64,000 nt of DNA from assembly GCA_963678465.1 (NCBI GenBank), contig OY782858.1, positions 1,178,001 to 1,242,000 of the forward strand. The letters are read 5' to 3'. The translations under genes were made by a program, and so were the position numbers. The first letter of the stretch is position 1, and every line of letters begins with the position of its first letter. This document shows positions 27,637-35,867 of this stretch, one piece after another. The stretch comes from Paludibacter sp963678465 (lineage in GTDB: Bacteria > Bacteroidota > Bacteroidia > Bacteroidales > Paludibacteraceae). The notes under the pieces were generated by a model, which worked only from the letters and a program-made list of their open reading frames with translations, made no database searches and was not told where the DNA came from.

Positions 27637-27644
27637 CAAAAGTA
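27637..27644 (-). promoter_or_regulatory. Candidate -7 element of the DUF2795 gene
   Basis: Minus strand TACTTTTG (TAnnTTTG), 55 bp upstream of the ATG at 27581. Confidence 0.5.
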
Positions 27645-27663
27645 AGTATTTTTTTTATTAATA

Positions 27664-28209
27664 CTATTTTTTCCACAATATTTCTTTACTGCCTTTTTTC
27701 AATGTGATAAAACGCGATAATACAAAGAAATAATCCGACAACCGGTTCATATACATAATTATTTGTTTTTCAATAGTATGAACCTCATTCACATCCATAA
27801 TTCTGCGCTCGGCACGACGTGAAACTGTACGGCAAACGTGGCAAATTCCACCTTCGGTAGAGCCTCCGGGCAGTATAAATGCTGTTAAAGGAGGTAAATT
27901 TTGAGTTAATTTATCTATTTCGAGCTCTATCGCCCGAATATCATCGTCGGAAACTATCGAAGCCTCATTTAAATTTGTTTTTGCAGTATCGGTTGCCAAA
28001 TGCGAACCCACAGCAAAAAGACGATGCTGTATTTTTTCGAGAAAAATGGCTTCATCGCCAACTAATTCGTACGAAGCCAGAACTCCAATAAAAGAGTTAA
28101 GTTCATCTACCGTACCATAGGCTTCGATGCGGACATCGTTTTTCGGAACACGTGTTCCTCCAATCAAACCGGTGAGTCCGGCATCACCTGTTTTTGTATA
28201 TATTTTCAT
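27664..28209 (-). CDS. PduO-type ATP:cob(I)alamin adenosyltransferase
   Basis: Transfers adenosyl from ATP to cob(I)alamin to make coenzyme B12. The family signatures are MKIYTKTGDAGLTGLIGGTR at the start, VEAYGTVDELNSFIG-type sequence, FILPGGSTEGGICHVCRTVSRRAERR, and MNRLSDYFFVLSRF at the end. With the start at 28209 it is 181 aa, typical of the family. An upstream frame extension adds 17 residues that do not fit. Coenzyme B12 made here could serve methylmalonyl-CoA mutase in the succinate-propionate route, although that gene is not in the window. Confidence 0.95.
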   Translation of the reverse strand: MKIYTKTGDAGLTGLIGGTRVPKNDVRIEAYGTVDELNSFIGVLASYELVGDEAIFLEKIQHRLFAVGSHLATDTAKTNLNEASIVSDDDIRAIELEIDKLTQNLPPLTAFILPGGSTEGGICHVCRTVSRRAERRIMDVNEVHTIEKQIIMYMNRLSDYFFVLSRFITLKKGSKEILWKK

Positions 28210-28326
28210 TTTCTTATTCCTTTTACTTCTGATTTTAAAATTCTCACAATCCACAATCATATAATCTACTACCCATGAAAATATTGCAATAAAATTTCAA
28301 AATTCAAATTGCGTAGATCAACGCTG

Positions 28327-29103
28327 CTAATAACAAATTTTATAGTGTTTTTTGCTCAAATCAGGATTAAAAAATACAATTCCCATTTGATATGTGTCAA
28401 TTGTCGATTTTACTTTTGAATTATTTTTTATTGTATTCCAGGCCATTTCCATATCTGCTGACCAGTGAATATCATCAAAAACCATTATTGCATTCTGAGT
28501 CAGGCGGTCGAGACATTGATTAAAATACTCCAAAACAGCCGACGACGAATGATTGGCATCCACAAAAACAAAATCAACTTTATCGAGGTCCTGTAATGCT
28601 ACCGAAAGCGTATTATTTATATTTCCTTCTTTCAAGTTTATATTACTCAAATTCAATTTATTAAAGTTTTCAATTGCTATTTTCGCTATCTCTGGACTTC
28701 CTTCGAGTGTAACGCATTTACATTTCGTGGCAGAAGCAAGATAAGCAGTTGTAACACCCAACGAGGTTCCAAGTTCAAGTATATGTTTGGATTGAGCGTG
28801 GCAAACGAGCCGAAACAACAACTGAGCATATTTTTTTTGCTGAACCGATTTACGGGCAATGGCAGCCACCGTACTGTAACGGTCGGAACCTGTACCCAAA
28901 TCATTTATAAATACTTTTCTTTTGTCGTTCAGCAAATCGTCTCTTAATTTTTCTATTTCCTCGAAAGCATAGTACTGGTTTTTGTTGTAAAACACTGAAT
29001 TTACAAACTGAAAAACATAGGGGGAATGAATTCCATGTCCCTTCGTGTTTACAGCTGTTATGCTATGAGTTATATAATTAAGAAAACACTTTAACGACTT
29101 CAT
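28327..29103 (-). CDS. Class I SAM-dependent methyltransferase (O-methyltransferase-like)
   Basis: A 258-aa methyltransferase. The SAM-binding motif I is ILELGTSLGVTTAYLASATK (about residues 108-127). The acidic motif II is TLEGSPEIAKIA, and the metal/substrate region is VDFVFVDANHSSSAVLEYF. These fit the O-methyltransferase group 3 style, but the substrate is unknown. The N-terminal 90 residues (HSPYVFQFVNSVFYNKNQYY) are a family-specific extension seen in Bacteroidota. It has its own -7 box at 29121-29128 and no obvious operon partner. Confidence 0.85.
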   Translation of the reverse strand: MKSLKCFLNYITHSITAVNTKGHGIHSPYVFQFVNSVFYNKNQYYAFEEIEKLRDDLLNDKRKVFINDLGTGSDRYSTVAAIARKSVQQKKYAQLLFRLVCHAQSKHILELGTSLGVTTAYLASATKCKCVTLEGSPEIAKIAIENFNKLNLSNINLKEGNINNTLSVALQDLDKVDFVFVDANHSSSAVLEYFNQCLDRLTQNAIMVFDDIHWSADMEMAWNTIKNNSKVKSTIDTYQMGIVFFNPDLSKKHYKICY

Positions 29104-29120
29104 AATGAAAATTTGTATAG

Positions 29121-29128
29121 CAAAAGTA
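29121..29128 (-). promoter_or_regulatory. Candidate -7 element of the methyltransferase gene
   Basis: Minus strand TACTTTTG (TAnnTTTG), 17 bp upstream of the ATG at 29103. Confidence 0.5.
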
Positions 29129-29206
29129 GCAATTTTTTTGATATGAAGTTGAATTATTTTTATATTGTTAATCCAAAAGATTTATTTTTATACAGTCATA
29201 ATAGTA

Positions 29207-30856
29207 TTATACAATGTCAACTCCTTGTTTTTCACAAAGGTTCAATGCCATTTCTCTGAGTTTAAATTTTTGAATTTTTCCACTTCCCGTCAAAGGATAT
29301 TCGTTCAGAAAAAAGACATAACGGGGAATTTTATATCTTGCAATTTTATCTTTGCAAAAATCGCGAACATCCTCGGCTGTTATTTCGGCTTCGTCATGAG
29401 GAATAATGAAAACGCCCACATCCTCGCCATAACGGGGTGAAGCTACTGCAACTACCTGAGCGTCCTTTACACCCGGCATATGATAAAGGAATTCCTCTAT
29501 TTCACGCGGAGATATATTTTCGCCGCCACGAATAATCATATCCTTGATACGTCCGGTGATGCTATAATTACCATTTTCATCTTTCACACCCAGATCGCCC
29601 GAATGAAGAAATCCGTTTTTATCGATTACCTGAGCTGTTGCTTCGGCATTTTTGTAATATCCTTTCATCACGTTATAGCCCCGGCAACATACTTCACCCT
29701 GTACGCCGTCTTCACAAATTTCGCCAGTAGCGGGGTCGATGATGGCCACTTCAGTAAACTCAAATGCCCGCCCTACAGTGGTACAACGTATTTCGAATGA
29801 ATCATCTACTCGCGTTTGCGTCATACCTGGCGATGTTTCTGTAAGTCCGTAAACACTTGTAATGTCCATAAACATTTTTTCGTTCACTTTCCTCATCAAT
29901 TCTACAGGACATAAAGCTCCGGCCATAATACCGGTGCGAAGTGAGCTCATATCGAAAATATTAAACATTGGATGATTCAACTCGGCAATGAACATAGTGG
30001 GCACGCCATACAAAGCCGTGCATCGTTCCTTGTGAATTGATGCCAGGGTAATGAGTGGATCGAATTTTTCGACCATTACCTGTGTACTTCCATGTGTAAG
30101 ACAATTCATTGTAGCTAAAACCACACCGAAACAATGAAACAAAGGCACACAGACACAGAGTTTATCCTTTTGTGTAAATTTCATGTGTTCGCCAGTGAGA
30201 TAACCATTGTTGGCAATATTATGATGCGAAAGCATTACTCCTTTTGGGAAACCGGTGGTACCCGAAGTATATTGCATATTCACCACATCATGACAGCTGA
30301 CTGCATTTTTTATTCTCAACAGTTCGTTGTCAGGCAGATTACTGCCCAGCAAAAGCATTTCTGCAGTATTGTACATACCACGATGCTTTTCCTGCCCAAT
30401 ATAAATCAGGTTTTTAAGTTCCGGAAATCGTTCTGAATTCAACTTTCCCCGCTGTGTTGTTTTAAGTTCGGGAATCAGGTTGTTTACTATTTCCACATAA
30501 TCGTTTCCCGAGACGCCATCAGTGATACAAAGCGTATGCATATCCGAATTTTCGAGAATAAAGGCAAGTTCGTGCGCTTTGTAACTTGTGTTTACAGTCA
30601 CAGCCACAGCGCCTATTTTGGCCGAAGCATACAAAAACGTCAACCAATCGGGAACATTCTGTGCCCAAATACCAACATGAGCTCCTTTGGTTACACCAAT
30701 CGCCAAGAGTCCTTTCGCCATATTGTCGACACGTTGATTGAAGGCCGACCATGTAAAACGCAAATCGCGGTCGGAGTATACTATATATTCATTGTCGGGC
30801 GTTTCAGCGGCCCAGTATTCGAGCCAATCGCCTAATGTTCTGTCAAATAATTGCAT
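29207..30856 (-). CDS. AMP-binding acyl-CoA synthetase
   Basis: ANL-superfamily ligase of 549 aa that activates a carboxylic acid as acyl-AMP and then acyl-CoA. Visible motifs are MQYTSGTTGFPKGVMLSHHN (ATP loop), VYGLTETSPG, GRIKDMIIRGGENISPREIE (hinge) and the catalytic lysine in PLTGSGKIQKFKL. The order and length fit medium or long-chain fatty acyl-CoA ligases. The exact acid cannot be read. It lies 40 bp downstream of an XRE-cupin regulator on the same strand, an arrangement I have seen before for this pair. Confidence 0.93.
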   Translation of the reverse strand: MQLFDRTLGDWLEYWAAETPDNEYIVYSDRDLRFTWSAFNQRVDNMAKGLLAIGVTKGAHVGIWAQNVPDWLTFLYASAKIGAVAVTVNTSYKAHELAFILENSDMHTLCITDGVSGNDYVEIVNNLIPELKTTQRGKLNSERFPELKNLIYIGQEKHRGMYNTAEMLLLGSNLPDNELLRIKNAVSCHDVVNMQYTSGTTGFPKGVMLSHHNIANNGYLTGEHMKFTQKDKLCVCVPLFHCFGVVLATMNCLTHGSTQVMVEKFDPLITLASIHKERCTALYGVPTMFIAELNHPMFNIFDMSSLRTGIMAGALCPVELMRKVNEKMFMDITSVYGLTETSPGMTQTRVDDSFEIRCTTVGRAFEFTEVAIIDPATGEICEDGVQGEVCCRGYNVMKGYYKNAEATAQVIDKNGFLHSGDLGVKDENGNYSITGRIKDMIIRGGENISPREIEEFLYHMPGVKDAQVVAVASPRYGEDVGVFIIPHDEAEITAEDVRDFCKDKIARYKIPRYVFFLNEYPLTGSGKIQKFKLREMALNLCEKQGVDIV

Positions 30857-30896
30857 AAAGAATTAATTTTGTGATTTTTCTATCAGGAAACCAGGA

Positions 30897-31469
30897 TCAA
30901 ACAGGTGTATACACAACCGCTACAATCTGAGCAGGCTCATCGTCGACGGCACTTACAAGATGATCCACAATTGAATCGTAATAAATGCTGTCGCCAACAT
31001 TAAGAATATGTTGCTCTTTTCCGTAGATGATTTTCACTTTACCTTTGAGTACAAAAATAAATTCTTCGCCTTCGTGCGTCGAAAGGATAGGTTCATGTGT
31101 TGGCGAAGGTTTAATATCAATTACAAAAGGTTCCATATGCCTGCCGGCTTTGTTTCCGGCCAGCGAAAAAAAGTCGAGATGAGAATTGGCAGTAGAAAGC
31201 TGGCTCGAAAAAGTAGCAGCATCTTTCAGTTCGCTCTGGCGATGAACAACAGGTCCGAGTTGCTCCGAATCGTCCAAAAAAGTACCTACACGTACTCCAA
31301 GCCCACGAGCAATTTTAATAAGTACTGCCAACGAAGGCACTTTATCACCTGAGAGGAGCAATTCAATCTGCGAAACAGTAAGCCCCGATCGTTCAGATAA
31401 ATCCTGAATGGTCACGTTCTTCGTAGTCATTAAGGAATTGATTTTTCCTCCTACCAAATTGTTTTTCAT
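30897..31469 (-). CDS. XRE-family regulator with cupin domain
   Basis: Regulator of 190 aa. The helix-turn-helix is at about residues 8-62 (TTKNVTIQDLSERSGLTVSQ, then IELLLSGDKVPSLAVLIKIA). The cupin is at about residues 115-185 (STHEGEEFIFVLKGKVKIIY, LNVGDSIYYDSIVDHLVSAV). It lies just upstream of an acyl-CoA synthetase, so it may sense an acyl compound and control the pair. The promoter is at 31543-31550. It is unlike the other XRE-cupin protein at 14352 in length and sequence beyond the shared fold. Confidence 0.9.
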   Translation of the reverse strand: MKNNLVGGKINSLMTTKNVTIQDLSERSGLTVSQIELLLSGDKVPSLAVLIKIARGLGVRVGTFLDDSEQLGPVVHRQSELKDAATFSSQLSTANSHLDFFSLAGNKAGRHMEPFVIDIKPSPTHEPILSTHEGEEFIFVLKGKVKIIYGKEQHILNVGDSIYYDSIVDHLVSAVDDEPAQIVAVVYTPV

Positions 31470-31542
31470 ACTATTATAGAATTATATATGTGAATGCATT
31501 AAATCCGGTGTTTACCGAAGTAATTTGTCAAAAAAATTGTCG

Positions 31543-31550
31543 CAAAAATA
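31543..31550 (-). promoter_or_regulatory. Candidate -7 element of the XRE-cupin/acyl-CoA synthetase operon
   Basis: Minus strand TATTTTTG (TAnnTTTG), 74 bp upstream of the ATG at 31469 and just beyond the terminator of the preceding gene. Confidence 0.45.
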
Positions 31551-31564
31551 TAAAAAAAACTTAT

Positions 31565-31614
31565 ATAAAAAAGGTTTCGGATTGAAAAAATTAATTTTTT
31601 CAATCCGAAACCTT
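31565..31614 (-). terminator. Intrinsic terminator of the S41 protease gene
   Basis: A 44-nt perfect inverted repeat at 31571-31614 (AAGGTTTCGGATTG arms around an A/T core) is followed on the minus strand by a T run. It begins 28 bp after the stop at 31643. Confidence 0.85.
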
Positions 31615-31642
31615 ATAAAATCAAACTAAACGTATGTTTATT

Positions 31643-33298
31643 CTATTTATTCATAAGCAATGACGCAAATTCATCCTTATTGTTTAGTTTTTCAAGCGTT
31701 GTTTTCAGATCCATATCGTCCCTGAGTGAATATTGTATTTCGCCTTTCTGGAAATAATAGCGTTGAATGATTTCGTGGCTTAAAAGTTCGATGATATCTT
31801 TCTTATTGTCCTGAAGGTTTTTAAGCACATCGGGCGTCAGTTTTGCTTTGAGGGCTTCAAATTCTGCTTTTGCTGTTTTATCAAGTCCTTCTATTTCGGC
31901 CATCTCAAGCAATTGTTTGTAGTACTTTTCGGTTTCGGAAGTATATGTAAATTTCTTTTCGACAAGAAAATCGACAAACGCCTGAAAATCCTCATCGGTA
32001 AGTGCAAATTCAGCAGGTTTACTGATAGTGGCATGCGAAGCCACATACTGATTGGCAAATTCGAAATAAAGTTGCTGTGCAAAAATATAATAGGCGATAT
32101 TAAGCTTGCGATCGTCGGTAGTTTTAATATCGGGCACTATACCACCGCCATCGCGCACTTTACGTCCATTGCGTGTAGTAAATTCGGTAGTAAGGCTATC
32201 AGGTACGCGCCCTACACTTCCGTCCTCATTCCGATGACTGTAATCAATGGCTTGTATACATCTTCCGCTTGGGATATAATATTTGGCAGTTGTAATTTTA
32301 AGATGTCCGCCATAGCCTACCGGGCGTATATTCTGTACCAATCCCTTACCAAAAGTGCGTTCGCCCACAATAATACCTCTGTCGAGGTCCTGAATAGCAC
32401 CTGCAACAATTTCGGAGGCCGAAGCCGAAGCTCTGTTGGTGAGTACAGCCAAACGCATATCGGGATACAAAGGTTCGGTAGGCGTTTTATAAATCCTGTC
32501 GTTAGTCTTATTTTTACCTTTGGTAGTTACCACTTCAGTGCCTTTTGGAACAAAATAACCAACAATCTTCACAGCTTCATCAATCAATCCACCGCCATTA
32601 CTGCGCAAGTCGATAATCAACGATTCTATTTGATGTTGTTTTATTAATTCATTGATAGCCGATTTCATTTCCATAGCCGATTTATCGGTAAACTCATTCA
32701 ACAACACATAACCGGTTTTATCGGCTACAAGGCCCGAATACGCCACAGGATTGATTTGTATTTTTTCGCGCTGAAATTCTTTTTCGATGATCTTTTTTTC
32801 GCCGTATCTTTTCAGTTTGAGTTTAATCGTCGTATTTGGCGTTCCTTTGAGCATGGCACTTACTTCGCTCACTTCTTTTCCGGCTACCGCTTTTCCATCT
32901 ACTTCGAGAATCACATCCCCTGCCCTCACATCGTTGCGCTGCGCCGGCAAACCTTCGTATGGTTCCGAGACACAAATTTCGTTTCCTTTCTTCATAATCA
33001 TAGCGCCGATGCCCGCATATTCACCTGTAGTCATAAAAGTAAGATCGGCAGTTTCTTCTTCGGGCATATACACAGTGTAAGGATCAATCTTGCCCAGCAT
33101 TTGGTCGATTGCCGTTTTCATCATTTTATCATAATTCAGCGTATCGACATAAAAAGCATCCAACTCACGAAAAACGGAATTGAAAACTGACATATTTTTG
33201 CTGATTCTGAAAGTGCGATCGTTGATTTTTGGCGCCGCCGAAAAAGAGGCAAAAGAAAAACAAACGAATAATAGGCTGGCTAAAAGTGCTCGTTTCAT
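31643..33298 (-). CDS. S41-family C-terminal processing protease (CtpA-like)
   Basis: Periplasmic serine protease of 551 aa. The signal peptide is MKRALLASLLFVCFSFASFS. A PDZ domain lies at about residues 90-165 (YAGIGAMIMKKGNEICVSEP, then VRAGDVILEVDGKAV). The S41 catalytic domain follows, with LRSNGGGLIDEAVKI. The nucleophile serine is in NRASASASEIVAGAIQD and the lysine in GERTFGKGLVQ. A long C-terminal extension (residues 400-551) is helical. Such proteases trim or degrade envelope proteins. The -7 box is at 33349-33356. Confidence 0.94.
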   Translation of the reverse strand: MKRALLASLLFVCFSFASFSAAPKINDRTFRISKNMSVFNSVFRELDAFYVDTLNYDKMMKTAIDQMLGKIDPYTVYMPEEETADLTFMTTGEYAGIGAMIMKKGNEICVSEPYEGLPAQRNDVRAGDVILEVDGKAVAGKEVSEVSAMLKGTPNTTIKLKLKRYGEKKIIEKEFQREKIQINPVAYSGLVADKTGYVLLNEFTDKSAMEMKSAINELIKQHQIESLIIDLRSNGGGLIDEAVKIVGYFVPKGTEVVTTKGKNKTNDRIYKTPTEPLYPDMRLAVLTNRASASASEIVAGAIQDLDRGIIVGERTFGKGLVQNIRPVGYGGHLKITTAKYYIPSGRCIQAIDYSHRNEDGSVGRVPDSLTTEFTTRNGRKVRDGGGIVPDIKTTDDRKLNIAYYIFAQQLYFEFANQYVASHATISKPAEFALTDEDFQAFVDFLVEKKFTYTSETEKYYKQLLEMAEIEGLDKTAKAEFEALKAKLTPDVLKNLQDNKKDIIELLSHEIIQRYYFQKGEIQYSLRDDMDLKTTLEKLNNKDEFASLLMNK

Positions 33299-33348
33299 AT
33301 GATAATATTAAGTATAAATAAAATGTAATGCTAAAAAAAAATTGAACA

Positions 33349-33356
33349 CAAAAGTA
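33349..33356 (-). promoter_or_regulatory. Candidate -7 element of the S41 protease gene
   Basis: Minus strand TACTTTTG (TAnnTTTG), 50 bp upstream of the ATG at 33298. Confidence 0.5.
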
Positions 33357-33449
33357 TTCAAATTCTTCATTAATGAGAATTTTGTTTGATTAATAATGCT
33401 TAATTGAAAAACAGCACTGCACTGGCCAATTCTCAATAATACCATTCAA

Positions 33450-33902
33450 TCAAAGTTTTACGTGAGGAGGCAGAAAATCAGAGATATCTTTTCCGTACGA
33501 AATCAAATCGCGGGCCACCGTGGACGAGATGTGTGCATAGGCCGATTCGGTAAAGAGTATCACTGTTTCGAGGCCTGTAAGACTGCGATTTGTATCGCCA
33601 ATGGTACGCTCGTATTCAAAATCGCCCACCGTACGCAAACCTCGCAAAGCAAAACCGGCATCCACCGACTGCGCAAAATCAATTGTAAGACTGTTATAAG
33701 CCATTACTTTTACCCTTGGCTCGTCGGCAAATGCTTGATGAATCATTTCTATGCGCTTTTCAATCGAAAAAAGCGTTTTTTTTGATTGGTTGTGTCCGAT
33801 ACCGATAACGATTTCATCGAAGATATTCAATCCGCGCATTACAATGCTGTAATGTCCTATAGTAAACGGGTCGAAGGTACCCGGAAAGATAGCTCTTTTC
33901 AT
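33450..33902 (-). CDS. coaD: Pantetheine-phosphate adenylyltransferase
   Basis: Fourth step of CoA synthesis: joins ATP and 4'-phosphopantetheine to give dephospho-CoA. The 150-aa protein starts MKRAIFPGTFDPFTIGHYSI, with the nucleotidyltransferase T/HxGH motif (TIGH). It ends with SSTVARDLISYGKDISDFLP, containing the ISSTxxR loop. It is full length. A well-formed promoter lies upstream at 33970-34001. Confidence 0.97.
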   Translation of the reverse strand: MKRAIFPGTFDPFTIGHYSIVMRGLNIFDEIVIGIGHNQSKKTLFSIEKRIEMIHQAFADEPRVKVMAYNSLTIDFAQSVDAGFALRGLRTVGDFEYERTIGDTNRSLTGLETVILFTESAYAHISSTVARDLISYGKDISDFLPPHVKL

Positions 33903-33969
33903 GCTGAATATGTTTTTGGCTTAAATTTTGTTGTTTATTTAAACCTATGAATGTATTGAAAATGAAATG

Positions 33970-34001
33970 CAAAGATATGAATTTTAATTTTGTGTTTCAA
34001 A
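33970..34001 (-). promoter_or_regulatory. Promoter of coaD with both -33 and -7 elements
   Basis: On the minus strand TTTG (33998-34001) lies 20 nt before TATCTTTG (33970-33977). This is the textbook Bacteroidota arrangement and the best-formed promoter in the window. Confidence 0.7.
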
Positions 34002-34051
34002 GAATTGTAGCTACAGCTTTTGCATTTTCGTATTTACTGAAAATTATATTT

Positions 34052-34059
34052 TAAATTTG
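34052..34059 (+). promoter_or_regulatory. Candidate -7 element of the lytic transglycosylase gene
   Basis: TAAATTTG (TAnnTTTG), 27 bp upstream of the ATG at 34087. It overlaps a possible TTG at 34057, which argues for the later start. Confidence 0.5.
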
Positions 34060-34086
34060 CATTCAATAGAAATAAAATTCAAATTT

Positions 34087-35010
34087 ATGATTATGCGTTT
34101 ATTATCAACAATTTCCTTCCTTCTGCTCTTTCTTTGTACACAAAATTTACAGGCCATCGACCCTGTGAATTCATTACCTATACCTTCGAAAATTCAATTT
34201 GCGGGACAAACCATTCCTTTGGATCGATACGACATGCGCGAACGCTTCGATCGCGAGCAAACAATTATTACCTACCAGCATTCCACCAGCCTGCTGCTTA
34301 TTAAACGTGCCAACAAATACCTGCCAATTATCGAACCAATATTAAAGAAAAACAATATTCCTGATGATTTTAAGTACCTTGCAGTGATCGAAAGTTCGCT
34401 CGACCCGCGTGCACAATCGCCCGCCAAAGCTGCCGGGATATGGCAATTGATGCCCGCCACAGCTGAACAATTCGGTCTGGAAGTAAGCGCTGAAGTGGAC
34501 GAACGTTATCATATTGAAAAAGCAACCGAAGCTGCCTGTAAATACCTGAAAAGCGCATTCAATAAATATCGTAGCTGGACTACCGTTGCCGTATCCTACA
34601 ACGCCGGAATGGGACGAATTTCCGGTGAATTGGAAAAACAAAACGTTGAAGATGCTTTCGATATGTACCTGAACACCGAAAGCAGTCGCTATATGTTCAG
34701 GATCCTGGCCATGAAACAACTGTTGGAGCATCCTGAAAAATTTGGTTATAATGTGGAAAATGATGATTATTACCAACTTATACCCACACGAAAAATAGCA
34801 GTGAACGATTCAATAAGCGATTTAGCGAAATGGGCAGCCGATTATGGTTTGAGTTATGCTCAGATCAAGGATTTCAACATTTGGCTGCGCGACAGGAAAT
34901 TATCGAATCGCCTGAAAAAAGAATATCTGATCGATGTACCCGATAAAAACGATTTATATTTCGACAGTTCGAAATTAGTGATACACAAACTGAAGAAAAA
35001 TGAACATTAA
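34087..35010 (+). CDS. Lytic transglycosylase (SLT domain)
   Basis: Murein-cleaving enzyme of the periplasm, 307 aa. The signal peptide is MIMRLLSTISFLLLFLCTQN. The SLT domain at about residues 80-200 shows the catalytic glutamate in AVIESSLDPRAQSPAKAAGI, then WQLMPATAEQFGL and TVAVSYNAGMGRISGEL. The C-terminal 80 residues resemble the linker of MltD-type enzymes, but there is no LysM domain. The start at 34087 gives a proper signal peptide and follows the promoter. Confidence 0.92.
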   Translation: MIMRLLSTISFLLLFLCTQNLQAIDPVNSLPIPSKIQFAGQTIPLDRYDMRERFDREQTIITYQHSTSLLLIKRANKYLPIIEPILKKNNIPDDFKYLAVIESSLDPRAQSPAKAAGIWQLMPATAEQFGLEVSAEVDERYHIEKATEAACKYLKSAFNKYRSWTTVAVSYNAGMGRISGELEKQNVEDAFDMYLNTESSRYMFRILAMKQLLEHPEKFGYNVENDDYYQLIPTRKIAVNDSISDLAKWAADYGLSYAQIKDFNIWLRDRKLSNRLKKEYLIDVPDKNDLYFDSSKLVIHKLKKNEH

Positions 35011-35067
35011 TATCAGGTAGATATAACATTTACAATGATTCACACGTTTTAATAAAAAACTCTACAG

Positions 35068-35739
35068 ATGAAAACAACTATTATCGTAATTCTCACAGCC
35101 ATTTTATTCTATTGGCCAACTGCGGCTAACGCCCAACTTAATTTCGGAATAAAAGCCGGCTATAATTCTTCGCTTACGCTGGGTAATTTTGGCTCTGTCA
35201 CTACAGGCTCGTACGACCTGAATTCAGTGAAATCCGAGATGGGCAATAATTTTCACGCCGGTGTATTTGCACGGGTAACGATGGATAAATTTTATTTTGA
35301 ACCTGAATTGCTCTACACAATGCAGAAAAAAGAATATCAGGTTACTTTTGAAGATGTATCGAACGGCGAAGTGACGCTTGATAAATTAGTGAATGTGAGC
35401 GCCATCGATGTGCCCTTACTCCTCGGTTACAAACTTATTGATCTTAAAATTCTGAATGTACGCGCATTTGCAGGACCTAAATTTCGCTTTCTTGCCGGTT
35501 CTTCGCTCGACTTCAACAATATTGCAGGTGGTGATTTCGACCTTGGACAACTGAAATACGAAACCAAAAAGGCGAAAATTGGACTGGAAGTCGGAGCTGG
35601 TATCGACGTACTTATGTTTGCCATCGATGCCCGCTATAACATCATCGACAATATGGTAGACGCAACATACAACGGAGAAACACTGGCACGGATGCCTGCA
35701 AGCACCTTTGTTATTTCTTTAGCCTGGAAATTATTTTAA
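35068..35739 (+). CDS. Outer-membrane beta-barrel protein (PorT/OmpW-like porin family)
   Basis: A 223-aa predicted eight-stranded outer-membrane barrel. The signal peptide (MKTTIIVILTAILFYWPTAANA) is followed by QLNFGIKAGYNSSLTLGNF. Later strands are EPELLYTMQKKEYQ and KIGLEVGAGIDVLMFAIDAR, and the barrel closes with FVISLAWKLF, whose terminal aromatic residue is typical. This matches the outer_membrane_beta-barrel/'porin family' of Bacteroidota, in which PorT is one member. No specific function can be read. It starts 57 bp after the transglycosylase gene and probably shares its transcript. A terminator follows. Confidence 0.88.
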   Translation: MKTTIIVILTAILFYWPTAANAQLNFGIKAGYNSSLTLGNFGSVTTGSYDLNSVKSEMGNNFHAGVFARVTMDKFYFEPELLYTMQKKEYQVTFEDVSNGEVTLDKLVNVSAIDVPLLLGYKLIDLKILNVRAFAGPKFRFLAGSSLDFNNIAGGDFDLGQLKYETKKAKIGLEVGAGIDVLMFAIDARYNIIDNMVDATYNGETLARMPASTFVISLAWKLF

Positions 35740-35772
35740 AACTCTCAAATAAAAAAGATTCCACACCGACCG

Positions 35773-35810
35773 ATTGCCTGTTTTTCGCATTGAAAAGCAG
35801 GCAATTTTTT
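35773..35810 (+). terminator. Intrinsic terminator after the beta-barrel gene
   Basis: Stem ATTGCCTG-TTTTTC / GAAAAG-CAGGCAAT with a 5-nt loop, followed by a T run. Confidence 0.75.
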
Positions 35811-35836
35811 GTTTTTACAGATTTCGCATATTTTAG

Positions 35837-35844
35837 TATCTTTG
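35837..35844 (+). promoter_or_regulatory. Candidate -7 element of argS
   Basis: TATCTTTG (TAnnTTTG), 23 bp upstream of the ATG at 35868. T-rich sequence, but no well-spaced TTTG, lies upstream. Confidence 0.5.
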
Positions 35845-35867
35845 CAGCTTAATAACACACACAACAA

